A stretch of DNA of 11,106 nucleotides, taken from contig JANXEM010000024.1 in NCBI GenBank assembly GCA_025058435.1, forward strand, positions 1-11,106, in the 5' to 3' direction. Shown here piece after piece: positions 5,185 to 11,106 of the stretch (the stretch's first letter is position 1; every line of letters starts with the position of its first letter). This DNA is from Candidatus Caldarchaeum sp. Its GTDB lineage: Archaea > Thermoproteota > Nitrososphaeria_A > Caldarchaeales > Caldarchaeaceae. The notes under the pieces are model-generated. The model was not told where the DNA came from, searched no databases, and saw nothing but the letters and a program-made list of their open reading frames with translations. The translations under genes were made by a program, and so were the position numbers.

Positions 5185-7062
5185 ATGATTCAGCTGAACT
5201 CGCACGAACTCAAACTGCTTGTCGACGAATGTCAAGAGAAAGTGGTCGATTCCTACATTAGGAACGTGTATCAGATAACGCCTAAAGCGCTGGCCTTCAA
5301 ACTCTACAAACCGGGCGGGCAAACCGGAGAACTGTGGGCGGTCGCCGGATACGCCGTCTTCTACGCCTCGAAAACCGTTTCGAAACAACCAATTCCGTCA
5401 AAAACAGTCGTCGAACTGAGAAAACAACTGGTCGGAAAAAAAATATCCGACATATCGCAGGTCGAAGGAGAAAGAATTGTAGCGATAGCGGTTGACGGAC
5501 AAACGCTGTACGTAGAATGTCTTCCCCCCGGCAACATCGTCCTCGTCAAAGACGGCCGAATAAGCTGGCTTCTGGAAAAATTCGAATCCAAGGACAGAAT
5601 TTTGAAGTTGGGCGAATACTACAGACTTCCTCCGTCAAGGCCTTCGACGGAGTTGAAGGCTATTTTGGAAAGTTTGTTGAAAGATTTTCCCCGGAAGGCC
5701 TCGGTTGTCTCCGTTGTTTCTCGGGAATTGGGGTTGGGAGGTAAATTTGGGGAAGAAATTGTTCACCGCGCGGGCCTCGACAAATCAACCAAAGTCAGCG
5801 AACTAAACATGGAGCAGGTGAAAAAGCTCGCCGCAGCCGTCGAAGAAGTGCTTGATGAGATAAGCACACCCAGCCCGAGGGTTTACCGAAAAAAAGACTA
5901 CTTCGTGCCGAGCGCTTTCGAGCTCAAAACTCTTCAGACAACGTCCTCGACTGAGACCGAAACCTTCGGAGAAGCTGTCCAGTTAGCCTATCTCATCGGC
6001 TTGGAGACGGATAGACAGAAGGCCTTTGAGAAGGAGAAAGAGGAGCTTTTGGAGAAGCTTCGACGCGAGATGGAGAACCGGTTGTATGTTTTGCAGAATA
6101 TTGAAAAAAGGGCTGCGGATGTTCAGTCGTTTCTCGATAAAGTTTTGCAGGTTTCGCCTATGGTTGAGCAGGTTTGGAACACACCAAACATGGTTGAAAA
6201 AATAGCGGTGGAGACAGGGTTGGGCGTGGAGCTGGTGAACAACCGTCTCGTGATACGGTCTGCGGAACAAGAGTTAGTCTTTCGCAAGGGGTCTTCGCTG
6301 TATAAGGAGCTGGGAAGACTTTACGATGAATTGAAAACTTTGCGGAAAACCGCTCAAAAACTCGGGGAAGAGGCGGCCGCCATCAAGAAAGAGGTCGAAT
6401 CCGTTGAATCCCGTGTTTTCGAGGCAAAGGCCGGTCAATTGGATTTGGTCAAAGTTGAGAAGAAGCGGCGGCCTTTCAGGGAATTTATGACGTCGGGCGG
6501 CTACAAGGTGCTGATGGGGAAGGACGCCCGAACCAACGAGGTTTTGCTGAAGAGACATTTGGACAAAGAGGACTTGGTTCTTCACGCAGAGATACCGGGT
6601 TCCCCCGCGACGGTCGTCAAAAACGGCTCGTCAGCTCCCACAAACGATGTGGAGGAGGCGGCGCAAATGACCGCCTGCTACAGCCGGGCGTGGCGGGAAA
6701 AATTCGGCAACGTCTCGGTGTACGCCGTGAAAGCCGACCAGATATCTTTTTCACCCCCTTCAGGCCAGTTCCTCCCGAAGGGCTCGTTCATGGTCTACGG
6801 CAGGAAAACCTACTACGTCTCCGAGCTCCGCCTCGCCGCCGTCTATGCCGAAGGTGGTCCACAGGTCGTTCCATACCTAACCGCGTCCAGGAAAGCACAA
6901 CGGTTCGTAGAAATTAGGCCTGGAGATACGGCGGCCGCCGTCGCCTCCAAGATGATTCTTGAAAAGCTCAAGGTGTTGGTATCGCCGGAAAACCTTCAGC
7001 TGCTTTCGTCCCAAATCCCGTTTGGCAAATGTTCGGTGTTAGACAACCTTATTAATGGTTGA
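5185..7062 (+). CDS. rqcH: RqcH/NEMF (NFACT) ribosome quality-control protein
   Basis: This 625-aa protein is an NFACT-family homologue of bacterial RqcH, yeast Rqc2 and human NEMF, which bind large ribosomal subunits carrying stalled nascent chains and, in several lineages, recruit tRNA to add C-terminal tails. Domain order fits: NFACT-N at about 1-180, a helix-hairpin-helix region (191-225), long coiled coils (about 275-320 and 375-415), and NFACT-R at about 428-545, with 'FREFMTSGGYKVLMGKDART' (431-450), 'DLVLHAEIPGSPATVVKNG' (463-481) and 'PSGQFLPKGSFMVYGRKTYY' (525-544). A C-terminal NFACT-C domain is not apparent. At the site of the conserved Asp-Arg pair, needed for tailing in Bacillus, this protein has Glu96-Arg97. 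It starts at ATG 5185 and leads a rightward run of closely packed genes. Its end overlaps the preferred CBS-protein start. Confidence 0.92.
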   Translation: MIQLNSHELKLLVDECQEKVVDSYIRNVYQITPKALAFKLYKPGGQTGELWAVAGYAVFYASKTVSKQPIPSKTVVELRKQLVGKKISDISQVEGERIVAIAVDGQTLYVECLPPGNIVLVKDGRISWLLEKFESKDRILKLGEYYRLPPSRPSTELKAILESLLKDFPRKASVVSVVSRELGLGGKFGEEIVHRAGLDKSTKVSELNMEQVKKLAAAVEEVLDEISTPSPRVYRKKDYFVPSAFELKTLQTTSSTETETFGEAVQLAYLIGLETDRQKAFEKEKEELLEKLRREMENRLYVLQNIEKRAADVQSFLDKVLQVSPMVEQVWNTPNMVEKIAVETGLGVELVNNRLVIRSAEQELVFRKGSSLYKELGRLYDELKTLRKTAQKLGEEAAAIKKEVESVESRVFEAKAGQLDLVKVEKKRRPFREFMTSGGYKVLMGKDARTNEVLLKRHLDKEDLVLHAEIPGSPATVVKNGSSAPTNDVEEAAQMTACYSRAWREKFGNVSVYAVKADQISFSPPSGQFLPKGSFMVYGRKTYYVSELRLAAVYAEGGPQVVPYLTASRKAQRFVEIRPGDTAAAVASKMILEKLKVLVSPENLQLLSSQIPFGKCSVLDNLING

Positions 7063-7675
7063 TGAATTGAATGGTTGTGGTGGTATGGTCAAGCCTTCGA
7101 CCCTCGTCGACGAGTTGAAGGTCAGGGACGTGATGTCGAGCCCTGTCGTAGAGGCTTCTGAAAACGCCTCTGTTGTGGAGGTTGCCGAATTGATGCGGAA
7201 ATACAACATCGGGAGCGTGGTCATCAGCTCAAACGGCAGACCGAGGGGGATAATCACCAAAACCGACATCGTTGAAAAGGTGGTCGCCAACGGTAGCGAC
7301 CCCAACAAAATACAAGCACGGGACATCATGACGACACCGCTTCAGACAGTCAGCCCCGAAGTGGCAATCGACGAAGCACTGAGCAAAATGAACAAACTCA
7401 AGCTGAGCAGGCTTGTCGTCGTCTACAAAGACCGGCTCGTCGGCATAGTCACCATCAAAGACATTCTACAGGTGACGCCTGAAATATTAACCATCGTGCG
7501 GGAGAGGTTGAGAATCGGCGGACCGGCCGCTGTTAAGGCTGAATCGGTGGCCGAAGGATACTGTGAAGTTTGCGGCGAATGGTCGGATTATCTTGTGAGG
7601 GTCGAAGACCAGTTGATGTGCGAGGACTGCCGGCTCGAGCTTGAGAGAAGCGGCGGCCGAAGCGTTTTGGAATGA
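7055..7675 (+). CDS. CBS-pair protein with C-terminal zinc-finger motif
   Basis: This 206-aa protein has two CBS domains in tandem (about residues 24-80 and 88-140), seen in 'VRDVMSSPVVEASENASVVE' (23-42), 'GSVVISSNGRPRGIITKTDI' (53-72), 'ARDIMTTPLQTVSPEVAIDE' (88-107) and 'DRLVGIVTIKDIL' (126-138). CBS pairs bind adenosine nucleotides or similar ligands and regulate partner proteins. After a linker there is a four-cysteine motif, C170-x2-C173 and C189-x2-C192, likely a zinc ribbon. The ATG at 7055 overlaps the rqcH stop; ATG at 7085 (Met11) is an equally possible start, since the first ten residues look unlike folded protein. The end overlaps the next gene as ATGA. Operon position suggests a regulatory partner for rqcH or the nuclease-like protein, which is inference. 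Confidence 0.87.
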   Translation: MVDELNGCGGMVKPSTLVDELKVRDVMSSPVVEASENASVVEVAELMRKYNIGSVVISSNGRPRGIITKTDIVEKVVANGSDPNKIQARDIMTTPLQTVSPEVAIDEALSKMNKLKLSRLVVVYKDRLVGIVTIKDILQVTPEILTIVRERLRIGGPAAVKAESVAEGYCEVCGEWSDYLVRVEDQLMCEDCRLELERSGGRSVLE

Positions 7676-8106
7676 AGTTTGTCCTCGACACCATGCTTGG
7701 CCATCTCCTTACGTGGCTCCGTCTTTTCGGCTACGACACCGTTTACGTACGTGACATGGAGGATTATGACATAATATCATTTTCCAGAAACGATGACAGA
7801 GTTTTGGTCACGAGGGATAGGGACCTAGCTGAAAAGGCTTGGAAAAACGGTTTGCGGGTGGTCTTGCTCGACAGCGTCGAGACGGTTGAATGTCTTCTCC
7901 GGTTATCGGAGCATGTTGGCGTTAATTTCCGGTTCGACCCCGAGAACAGCAGATGCCCCTCCTGCAACACATCACTGACCAAGTTTTCTCAAAACCCTGT
8001 CCGATGGGTTTGTACGGGTTGTGGGAAACAGTTTTGGGTTGGCAGACACTGGAAAAACATAGGCAAAGTTTTGAAGGTTTTGGAGGAGAAGAGCCGTGGA
8101 AGATGA
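7672..8106 (+). CDS. Mut7-C (PIN-like) ribonuclease domain protein with zinc ribbon
   Basis: This 144-aa protein matches the stand-alone archaeal Mut7-C/DUF82 family (PF01927), a PIN-like fold followed by a zinc ribbon, named after the C-terminal domain of the animal exonuclease MUT-7. Visible features are 'FVLDTMLGHLLTWLRLFGYD' (3-22) with acidic Asp6, 'RVLVTRDRDLA' (43-53) with Asp49 and Asp51, and two zinc pairs, 'CPSC' (95-98) and 'CTGC' (114-117), ending in the family signature 'GKQFWVGRHW' (118-127). The length is as expected for the free-standing form. The acidic residues are consistent with metal-dependent RNA cleavage, but activity is inferred from the family. Its ATG overlaps the CBS-protein stop as ATGA, so the two are likely translated together; its end overlaps the AMMECR1 gene by 11 bases. 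Confidence 0.9.
   Translation: MKFVLDTMLGHLLTWLRLFGYDTVYVRDMEDYDIISFSRNDDRVLVTRDRDLAEKAWKNGLRVVLLDSVETVECLLRLSEHVGVNFRFDPENSRCPSCNTSLTKFSQNPVRWVCTGCGKQFWVGRHWKNIGKVLKVLEEKSRGR
8082..8087 (+). promoter_or_regulatory. Shine-Dalgarno site for the AMMECR1 gene
   Basis: GGAGGA at 8082-8087 lies inside the end of the Mut7-C gene and ends 8 bases before the GTG at 8096. It matches the archaeal anti-Shine-Dalgarno sequence well and supports the GTG start over downstream codons. It is the clearest ribosome binding site in the window. Confidence 0.65.
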
Positions 8107-8704
8107 AAAGGGAAAGATTCTCGTGGGTCTGGCGAGGTCAGCCGTATATTATTTCCTCGAGCACGGAAAGTTGATTGAGCCGCCTGAGAAAGACTGGCTT
8201 TTCAAGAAAAGCGGCGTCTTTGTTTCGATTTACGAGTTTCCGACCAGGGATTTGCGTGGTTGTATAGGATATCCGCTGCCGGTCTTTGCTTTGGGCGAGG
8301 CCACGGTGAGGGCGGCTGTTGCCGCGGCGGTTGACGACCCTCGTTTTCCGCCTCTCGAAAAACACGAGCTGGCGAACGTCGTTTTTGAGGTGAGTGTGTT
8401 GACCGAGCCGGTCGAAATAAACGTGGAAAAAAGGAAGGAATTACACAACGATGTCAAAGTCGGGGAAGACGGGTTGATTGTCGAGACGCCGCATGGCTCG
8501 GGCCTTCTTCTGCCGCAGGTTCCCATCGAATTCGGATGGAGCGCTGAAGAGTTTCTATCGCATCTCTGCATCAAGGCCGGGCTCAACCCGACCTACTGGG
8601 TCTACGGCGAGATGCGGCTATTCCGCTTCGGTGCAGAAGTTTTCGCCGAAACTTCACCCGAAGGCGATGTGAAGAGAATCAACCTTTTTGAGAGGAAATG
8701 TTGA
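8096..8704 (+). CDS. AMMECR1-domain protein
   Basis: This 202-aa protein is a complete AMMECR1-domain protein, a family found in archaea, bacteria and eukaryotes whose biochemical role is unsettled. The hallmark 'LRGCIGYP' is at residues 53-60, preceded by 'GVFVSIYEFPTRD' (40-52) and followed by 'AVDDPRFPPLEKHEL' (78-92), 'VFEVSVLTEPVEI' (96-108), 'GLIVE' (126-130), 'GLLLPQVPIEFGWSAEEFL' (136-154), and the 'CIKAGL' segment (158-163). All landmarks of the family are present. The start is GTG at 8096 with a strong Shine-Dalgarno match. It overlaps the upstream nuclease-like gene by 11 bases and the downstream glycosyltransferase by 7. In many genomes AMMECR1 is fused or adjacent to MEMO and a radical SAM enzyme; neither is visible here. 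Confidence 0.93.
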   Translation: MEDEKGKILVGLARSAVYYFLEHGKLIEPPEKDWLFKKSGVFVSIYEFPTRDLRGCIGYPLPVFALGEATVRAAVAAAVDDPRFPPLEKHELANVVFEVSVLTEPVEINVEKRKELHNDVKVGEDGLIVETPHGSGLLLPQVPIEFGWSAEEFLSHLCIKAGLNPTYWVYGEMRLFRFGAEVFAETSPEGDVKRINLFERKC

Positions 8705-9855
8705 TTCACGTGGCTGTCTGCGGGATCGGGCTGGGCCACGTCACGAGGTCGGTTGAAGTATCTGAAGAGCTTGTCAGGAGAGGACACAGCGTCTTTTTCA
8801 CGGCCTACGACCAGGCCTACACCTACCTCGTCAAGACTGGCCGTAGTCCGGCAAAGGTGATGAAGGTCGGATACGGTGTCGGCGCAGACGGAACGATTTC
8901 AGTAAAGAAAACCCTTCACGCAAACGTAACTCTTCCGATTAAGTTTACTGCTCAAACGATGTCCGAAATCGCTTTGATAGGTGAAGACGAGGCCGACGTC
9001 GTTTTATCGGACACAAGAGCCTCCGCAACGCTTGCAGCCGCAGTTTTAAGGAAGCCCGTCGCAACAATACTCAACCAATACAACGTCAAACTCCAGTCAT
9101 CGAACCATCCAAAACTTGCGGCCTTTGCTGAAAAAGCAATTCAAGCACCTCAAATCATCTGGAATATGTCCAACATTATCATCGTCCCCGACCTCCCACC
9201 TCCCTACACCATATCAGACGCGACTTTGCAATTCCCCGAAAAAATCAGAGAAAAAATCCTCTACACAGGGCCCCTTATAGAAATCAAACAGGCATCAAAA
9301 ACAGAGGTTGAAAAAATCCGAGAGCAACACGAGGCGTCGGACAAGCCGTTGGTGCTGGTCGTTATCAGCGGAGGAGTGGAGGAGAAAAAATCTTTCGTGG
9401 AAAAACTTGTTTCCCTTGCCGATGGCCTCGGCATGGATTTTTCCTACGTTGTCTCGACCGCAGACGTTGAAGCCAACAGTGAGATACGGAAAGGACCCAT
9501 GATTTTGAAAAGCTGGATTACGGACTTAGATGCATACATTCAAGCCGCCGATGTTGTTGTTTGCAGGGCTGGGCAAACCATGATTTGGCGATGCATCCTG
9601 TATGAAAAGCCCATGGTGCTGATTCCGACCCCACACCACGGTGAACAGGTATCCAACGCATACAAAGCCGAACGTCTGGGAATCGGTCAAGTCTTGGACC
9701 AGTCGAATCTGAATGCCTCCGACCTAAAAACCGCTGTCGCAAGCGTGCTTGATAATGGAGATGTACGTTATCACCTTTCAGCTTTAAACAGGCTATCGAG
9801 AGGCCTTGGAGGGGTTCGGGCCGCCGCTTCGGCTGTCGAAGAATTGGGTCGGTAA
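8698..9855 (+). CDS. MurG-like glycosyltransferase, MJ1255 family
   Basis: This 385-aa protein has the GT-B architecture of MurG/GT28-type glycosyltransferases and resembles the archaeal MJ1255 family. The N-terminal domain begins with the glycine-rich loop 'VCGIGLGHVTRS' (7-18), as in acceptor-binding domains, and has 'ADVVLSDTRAS' (99-109). The C-terminal donor-binding domain shows 'LVLVVISGGVEEK' (218-230), 'ADVVVCRAGQTMIWRCIL' (284-301) and 'PMVLIPTPHHGEQVSNA' (305-321), the usual UDP-sugar contact region. No membrane helix or signal peptide is seen, so it probably works at the cytoplasmic face of the membrane on a lipid or surface glycan; donor and acceptor are unknown. ATG at 8698 is chosen; TTG at 8701 is an alternative. 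It overlaps the AMMECR1 gene by 7 bases and is last in its run. Confidence 0.87.
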   Translation: MLIHVAVCGIGLGHVTRSVEVSEELVRRGHSVFFTAYDQAYTYLVKTGRSPAKVMKVGYGVGADGTISVKKTLHANVTLPIKFTAQTMSEIALIGEDEADVVLSDTRASATLAAAVLRKPVATILNQYNVKLQSSNHPKLAAFAEKAIQAPQIIWNMSNIIIVPDLPPPYTISDATLQFPEKIREKILYTGPLIEIKQASKTEVEKIREQHEASDKPLVLVVISGGVEEKKSFVEKLVSLADGLGMDFSYVVSTADVEANSEIRKGPMILKSWITDLDAYIQAADVVVCRAGQTMIWRCILYEKPMVLIPTPHHGEQVSNAYKAERLGIGQVLDQSNLNASDLKTAVASVLDNGDVRYHLSALNRLSRGLGGVRAAASAVEELGR

Positions 9856-9857
9856 GC

Positions 9858-9868
9858 CTTAATTTAAG
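9858..9868 (+). promoter_or_regulatory. TATA-like box for the AAA-associated-domain gene
   Basis: CTTAATTTAAG spans 9858-9868. Its TTTAAG part is centred 25.5 bases before the ATG at 9891, fitting a leaderless transcript separate from the upstream glycosyltransferase run. Prediction only. Confidence 0.5.
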
Positions 9869-9890
9869 CGGAAAACATGATATCTACTGT

Positions 9891-10409
9891 ATGGGGCAAC
9901 ATTTGCGAAAGTTTCCCTTGGACGCGAGGCTCGGAACCGTTTTGGGGCTTCTCGAACTTGTGGTGGCCTATGGAGGAAAAGCTGACATAGCTTTCATAGC
10001 ACGTGAGCTTCAGATGGAGGTAGACCACATCCTTCCGGCTTCGACGGCCGCGGAGCTATTGGGCGTTCTCGAAATCCATGACGGAGAAGGAATCGCGACG
10101 GCCCTCGGAATTAAGGTGAGCAAAAGCTTGGCCAAAGGAAAGAAGAAAATCCTCCGGGAACAGCTACCAAGCCTCGAACCATTTGCAACGGCCCTCGTTC
10201 TCGCCCGAGACAACCCAAAAGGCTTCAGCTTGGAGGACCTCGTAAACCGGTTGTCAGCCACCCCCGACCTCGTCGAATACAGCGAGAACGGGGAAAAACT
10301 CAAAGAACTTCTGATGGACTGGATGATATATACGGAGCTTCTTTCCTACGACGGCAACACGGGCCTTTTCAAGCTCAAGGCCAAAAAAGCATTTAACTCA
10401 TCAGCGTAA
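9891..10409 (+). CDS. Stand-alone AAA-associated C-terminal domain protein (PF09821-like)
   Basis: This 172-aa protein resembles the domain (AAA_assoc_C, PF09821) usually found at the C-terminus of NitT/TauT-type ABC transporter ATPases. Matching blocks are the start 'LRKFPLDARLGTVLGLLELV' (5-24), 'GGKADIAFIARELQMEVDHI' (29-48), 'LPASTAAELLGVLEI' (49-63), and the ending 'LKELLMDWMIYTELLSYDG' (136-154) followed by 'TGLFKL'. The N-terminal half looks like a winged helix, so regulation is a possible role, but the domain's function is not established. Here it is a separate gene with its own TATA-like box, convergent with and overlapping by 17 bases an ABC ATPase of the type it is normally fused to. 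A physical interaction between the two is a reasonable inference. Confidence 0.82.
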   Translation: MGQHLRKFPLDARLGTVLGLLELVVAYGGKADIAFIARELQMEVDHILPASTAAELLGVLEIHDGEGIATALGIKVSKSLAKGKKKILREQLPSLEPFATALVLARDNPKGFSLEDLVNRLSATPDLVEYSENGEKLKELLMDWMIYTELLSYDGNTGLFKLKAKKAFNSSA

Positions 10410-11106
10410 ATATGACGTCGACGTATTCGTAGAAACGTGGACTCCGTCTGTCCCTCGGTTTTCCCATGTCAATTTTGACCTGTCCAGCGATTTGGGCGGG
10501 CCTGTTCGTCAAGACGAGAACCCTGTCGCTGAGCTCCACGATTTCCTCGACGTTGTGTGAAACCAGTAAAACCGAAGAGGGCGGAAGCGTTTCATGCTGC
10601 CGGAGCAGGTCTATCTCTCTACGGAGGGACACGGCTGTCAGCGGGTCGAGGTTGCTGAAAGGCTCATCCATCAGCAAAACGTCGGGGTTCGTTACAAGGG
10701 CTCGGGCGAGAACGACTCTCTGTTTCATGCCGCCGCTCAATTCACCCGGATAACTATTCTCAAACCCCGACAGCCCAACCATGTCGAGAAAAGACTGAGC
10801 CTTGATTTTCATCTCCTCTTTGGAGATGTTTTCAACACGCTTGAGGGCGAGCATGACGTTTTCGAGGACGGTCAGCCACGGAAAAAGCACCGGCTCCTGA
10901 AAGACCAGCGATATCGCGGGCGTCGGACCGTTGACCGCCCTACCTTTGTAGAGAACTTTTCCGTCGGTTGGTTTGATCAACCCCGCCATGATTTTCAGGA
11001 GAGTGGTTTTGCCTGACCCGCTTTGGCCAACCACTCCAAGGAATTCTCCGTAGTAAAGGTCGAGGCTCATGTTTCGGATGACTTCGAGAACTGCTCCTTT
11101 TTTGGT
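10393..11106 (-). CDS. ABC transporter ATP-binding protein, NitT/TauT (SsuB/TauB/NrtD) type, partial
   Basis: This leftward ATPase enters from the right edge; the frame is open to base 11106. An ATG at 11070 exists, but the 12 codons before it ('TKKGAVLEVIRN') form the expected first beta-strand of ABC ATPases, so the true start lies outside. Using numbering from that ATG, the motifs are Walker A 'GQSGSGKTT' (15-23), Q-loop 'LVFQEPVLFPW' (55-65), signature 'LSGGMKQR' (111-118), Walker B 'VLLMDEPFSNLD' (131-142) and H-loop 'VSHNVEE' (169-175). The 'PVLFPWLTVLENV' block is typical of nitrate/sulfonate/taurine importers. It energises uptake at the inner membrane face; the permease and binding protein are not visible. 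The C-terminus ends soon after the nucleotide-binding domain and lacks the fused AAA-associated domain, which is encoded opposite. Confidence 0.93.
   Translation of the reverse strand, partial: TKKGAVLEVIRNMSLDLYYGEFLGVVGQSGSGKTTLLKIMAGLIKPTDGKVLYKGRAVNGPTPAISLVFQEPVLFPWLTVLENVMLALKRVENISKEEMKIKAQSFLDMVGLSGFENSYPGELSGGMKQRVVLARALVTNPDVLLMDEPFSNLDPLTAVSLRREIDLLRQHETLPPSSVLLVSHNVEEIVELSDRVLVLTNRPAQIAGQVKIDMGKPRDRRSPRFYEYVDVIFTLMS

Noticed and set aside
10594..11016. Plus-strand open frame of 140 codons opposite the ABC ATPase
   Set aside because: It is antisense to Walker A, Q-loop and signature regions and has no independent promoter or family resemblance.

Overview
This window looks like a chromosomal housekeeping stretch from a thermophilic-type archaeon of the TACK group, possibly related to Aigarchaeota/Caldiarchaeum or Thaumarchaeota. 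That placement is inference from gene content: a RadA recombinase, the archaeal/eukaryotic ribosomal protein eS25, archaeal-type cofactor-independent phosphoglycerate mutase, a wyosine-pathway Taw2-like enzyme and an archaeal RqcH/NEMF homologue. Starts are often TTG or GTG (five of fourteen visible starts), and several genes have a TATA-like box about 26 bases upstream of the start codon, the layout of leaderless archaeal transcripts.

Layout, left to right. The window opens inside an acyl-CoA synthetase gene reading leftward (1-288). Its start faces an unrecognised small gene (341-703). Next come a leftward Taw2/Trm5-family methyltransferase-fold gene (638-1474) and, divergent from it, eS25 (1530-1913). 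A leftward pair follows: phosphoglycerate mutase and a cyclophilin-like protein (3461 down to 1861). Divergent from that pair is radA (3525-4493), coupled to an unrecognised helical protein (4490-4852). A small three-helix membrane protein reads leftward (4830-5105). From 5185 to 9855 there is a rightward run of five tightly packed genes: rqcH, a CBS-pair/zinc-finger protein, a Mut7-C ribonuclease-like protein, an AMMECR1-domain protein and an MJ1255/MurG-like glycosyltransferase. The window closes with a gene for a free-standing AAA-associated (PF09821-like) domain (9891-10409). It converges on a leftward NitT/TauT-type ABC ATPase that runs off the right edge (10393-11106).

The DNA is almost entirely coding. 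The longest gap without a gene is 79 bases, and no stretch over 300 bases lacks a gene. All four convergent gene pairs overlap at their 3' ends (66, 53, 23 and 17 bases). Four divergent pairs are separated by only 52-79 bases, each with an AT-rich tract between them. I saw no rRNA, tRNA, CRISPR array, insertion sequence, attachment site or origin.

I do not see a clear new multi-gene defence or metabolic system. The most interesting points are the stand-alone PF09821-like domain beside the ABC ATPase it is normally fused to, the rqcH-CBS-Mut7-C gene order with a Glu-Arg in place of the usual Asp-Arg in RqcH, an exactly symmetric shared TATA box between divergent genes, and block-like switches in synonymous codon style inside single genes.
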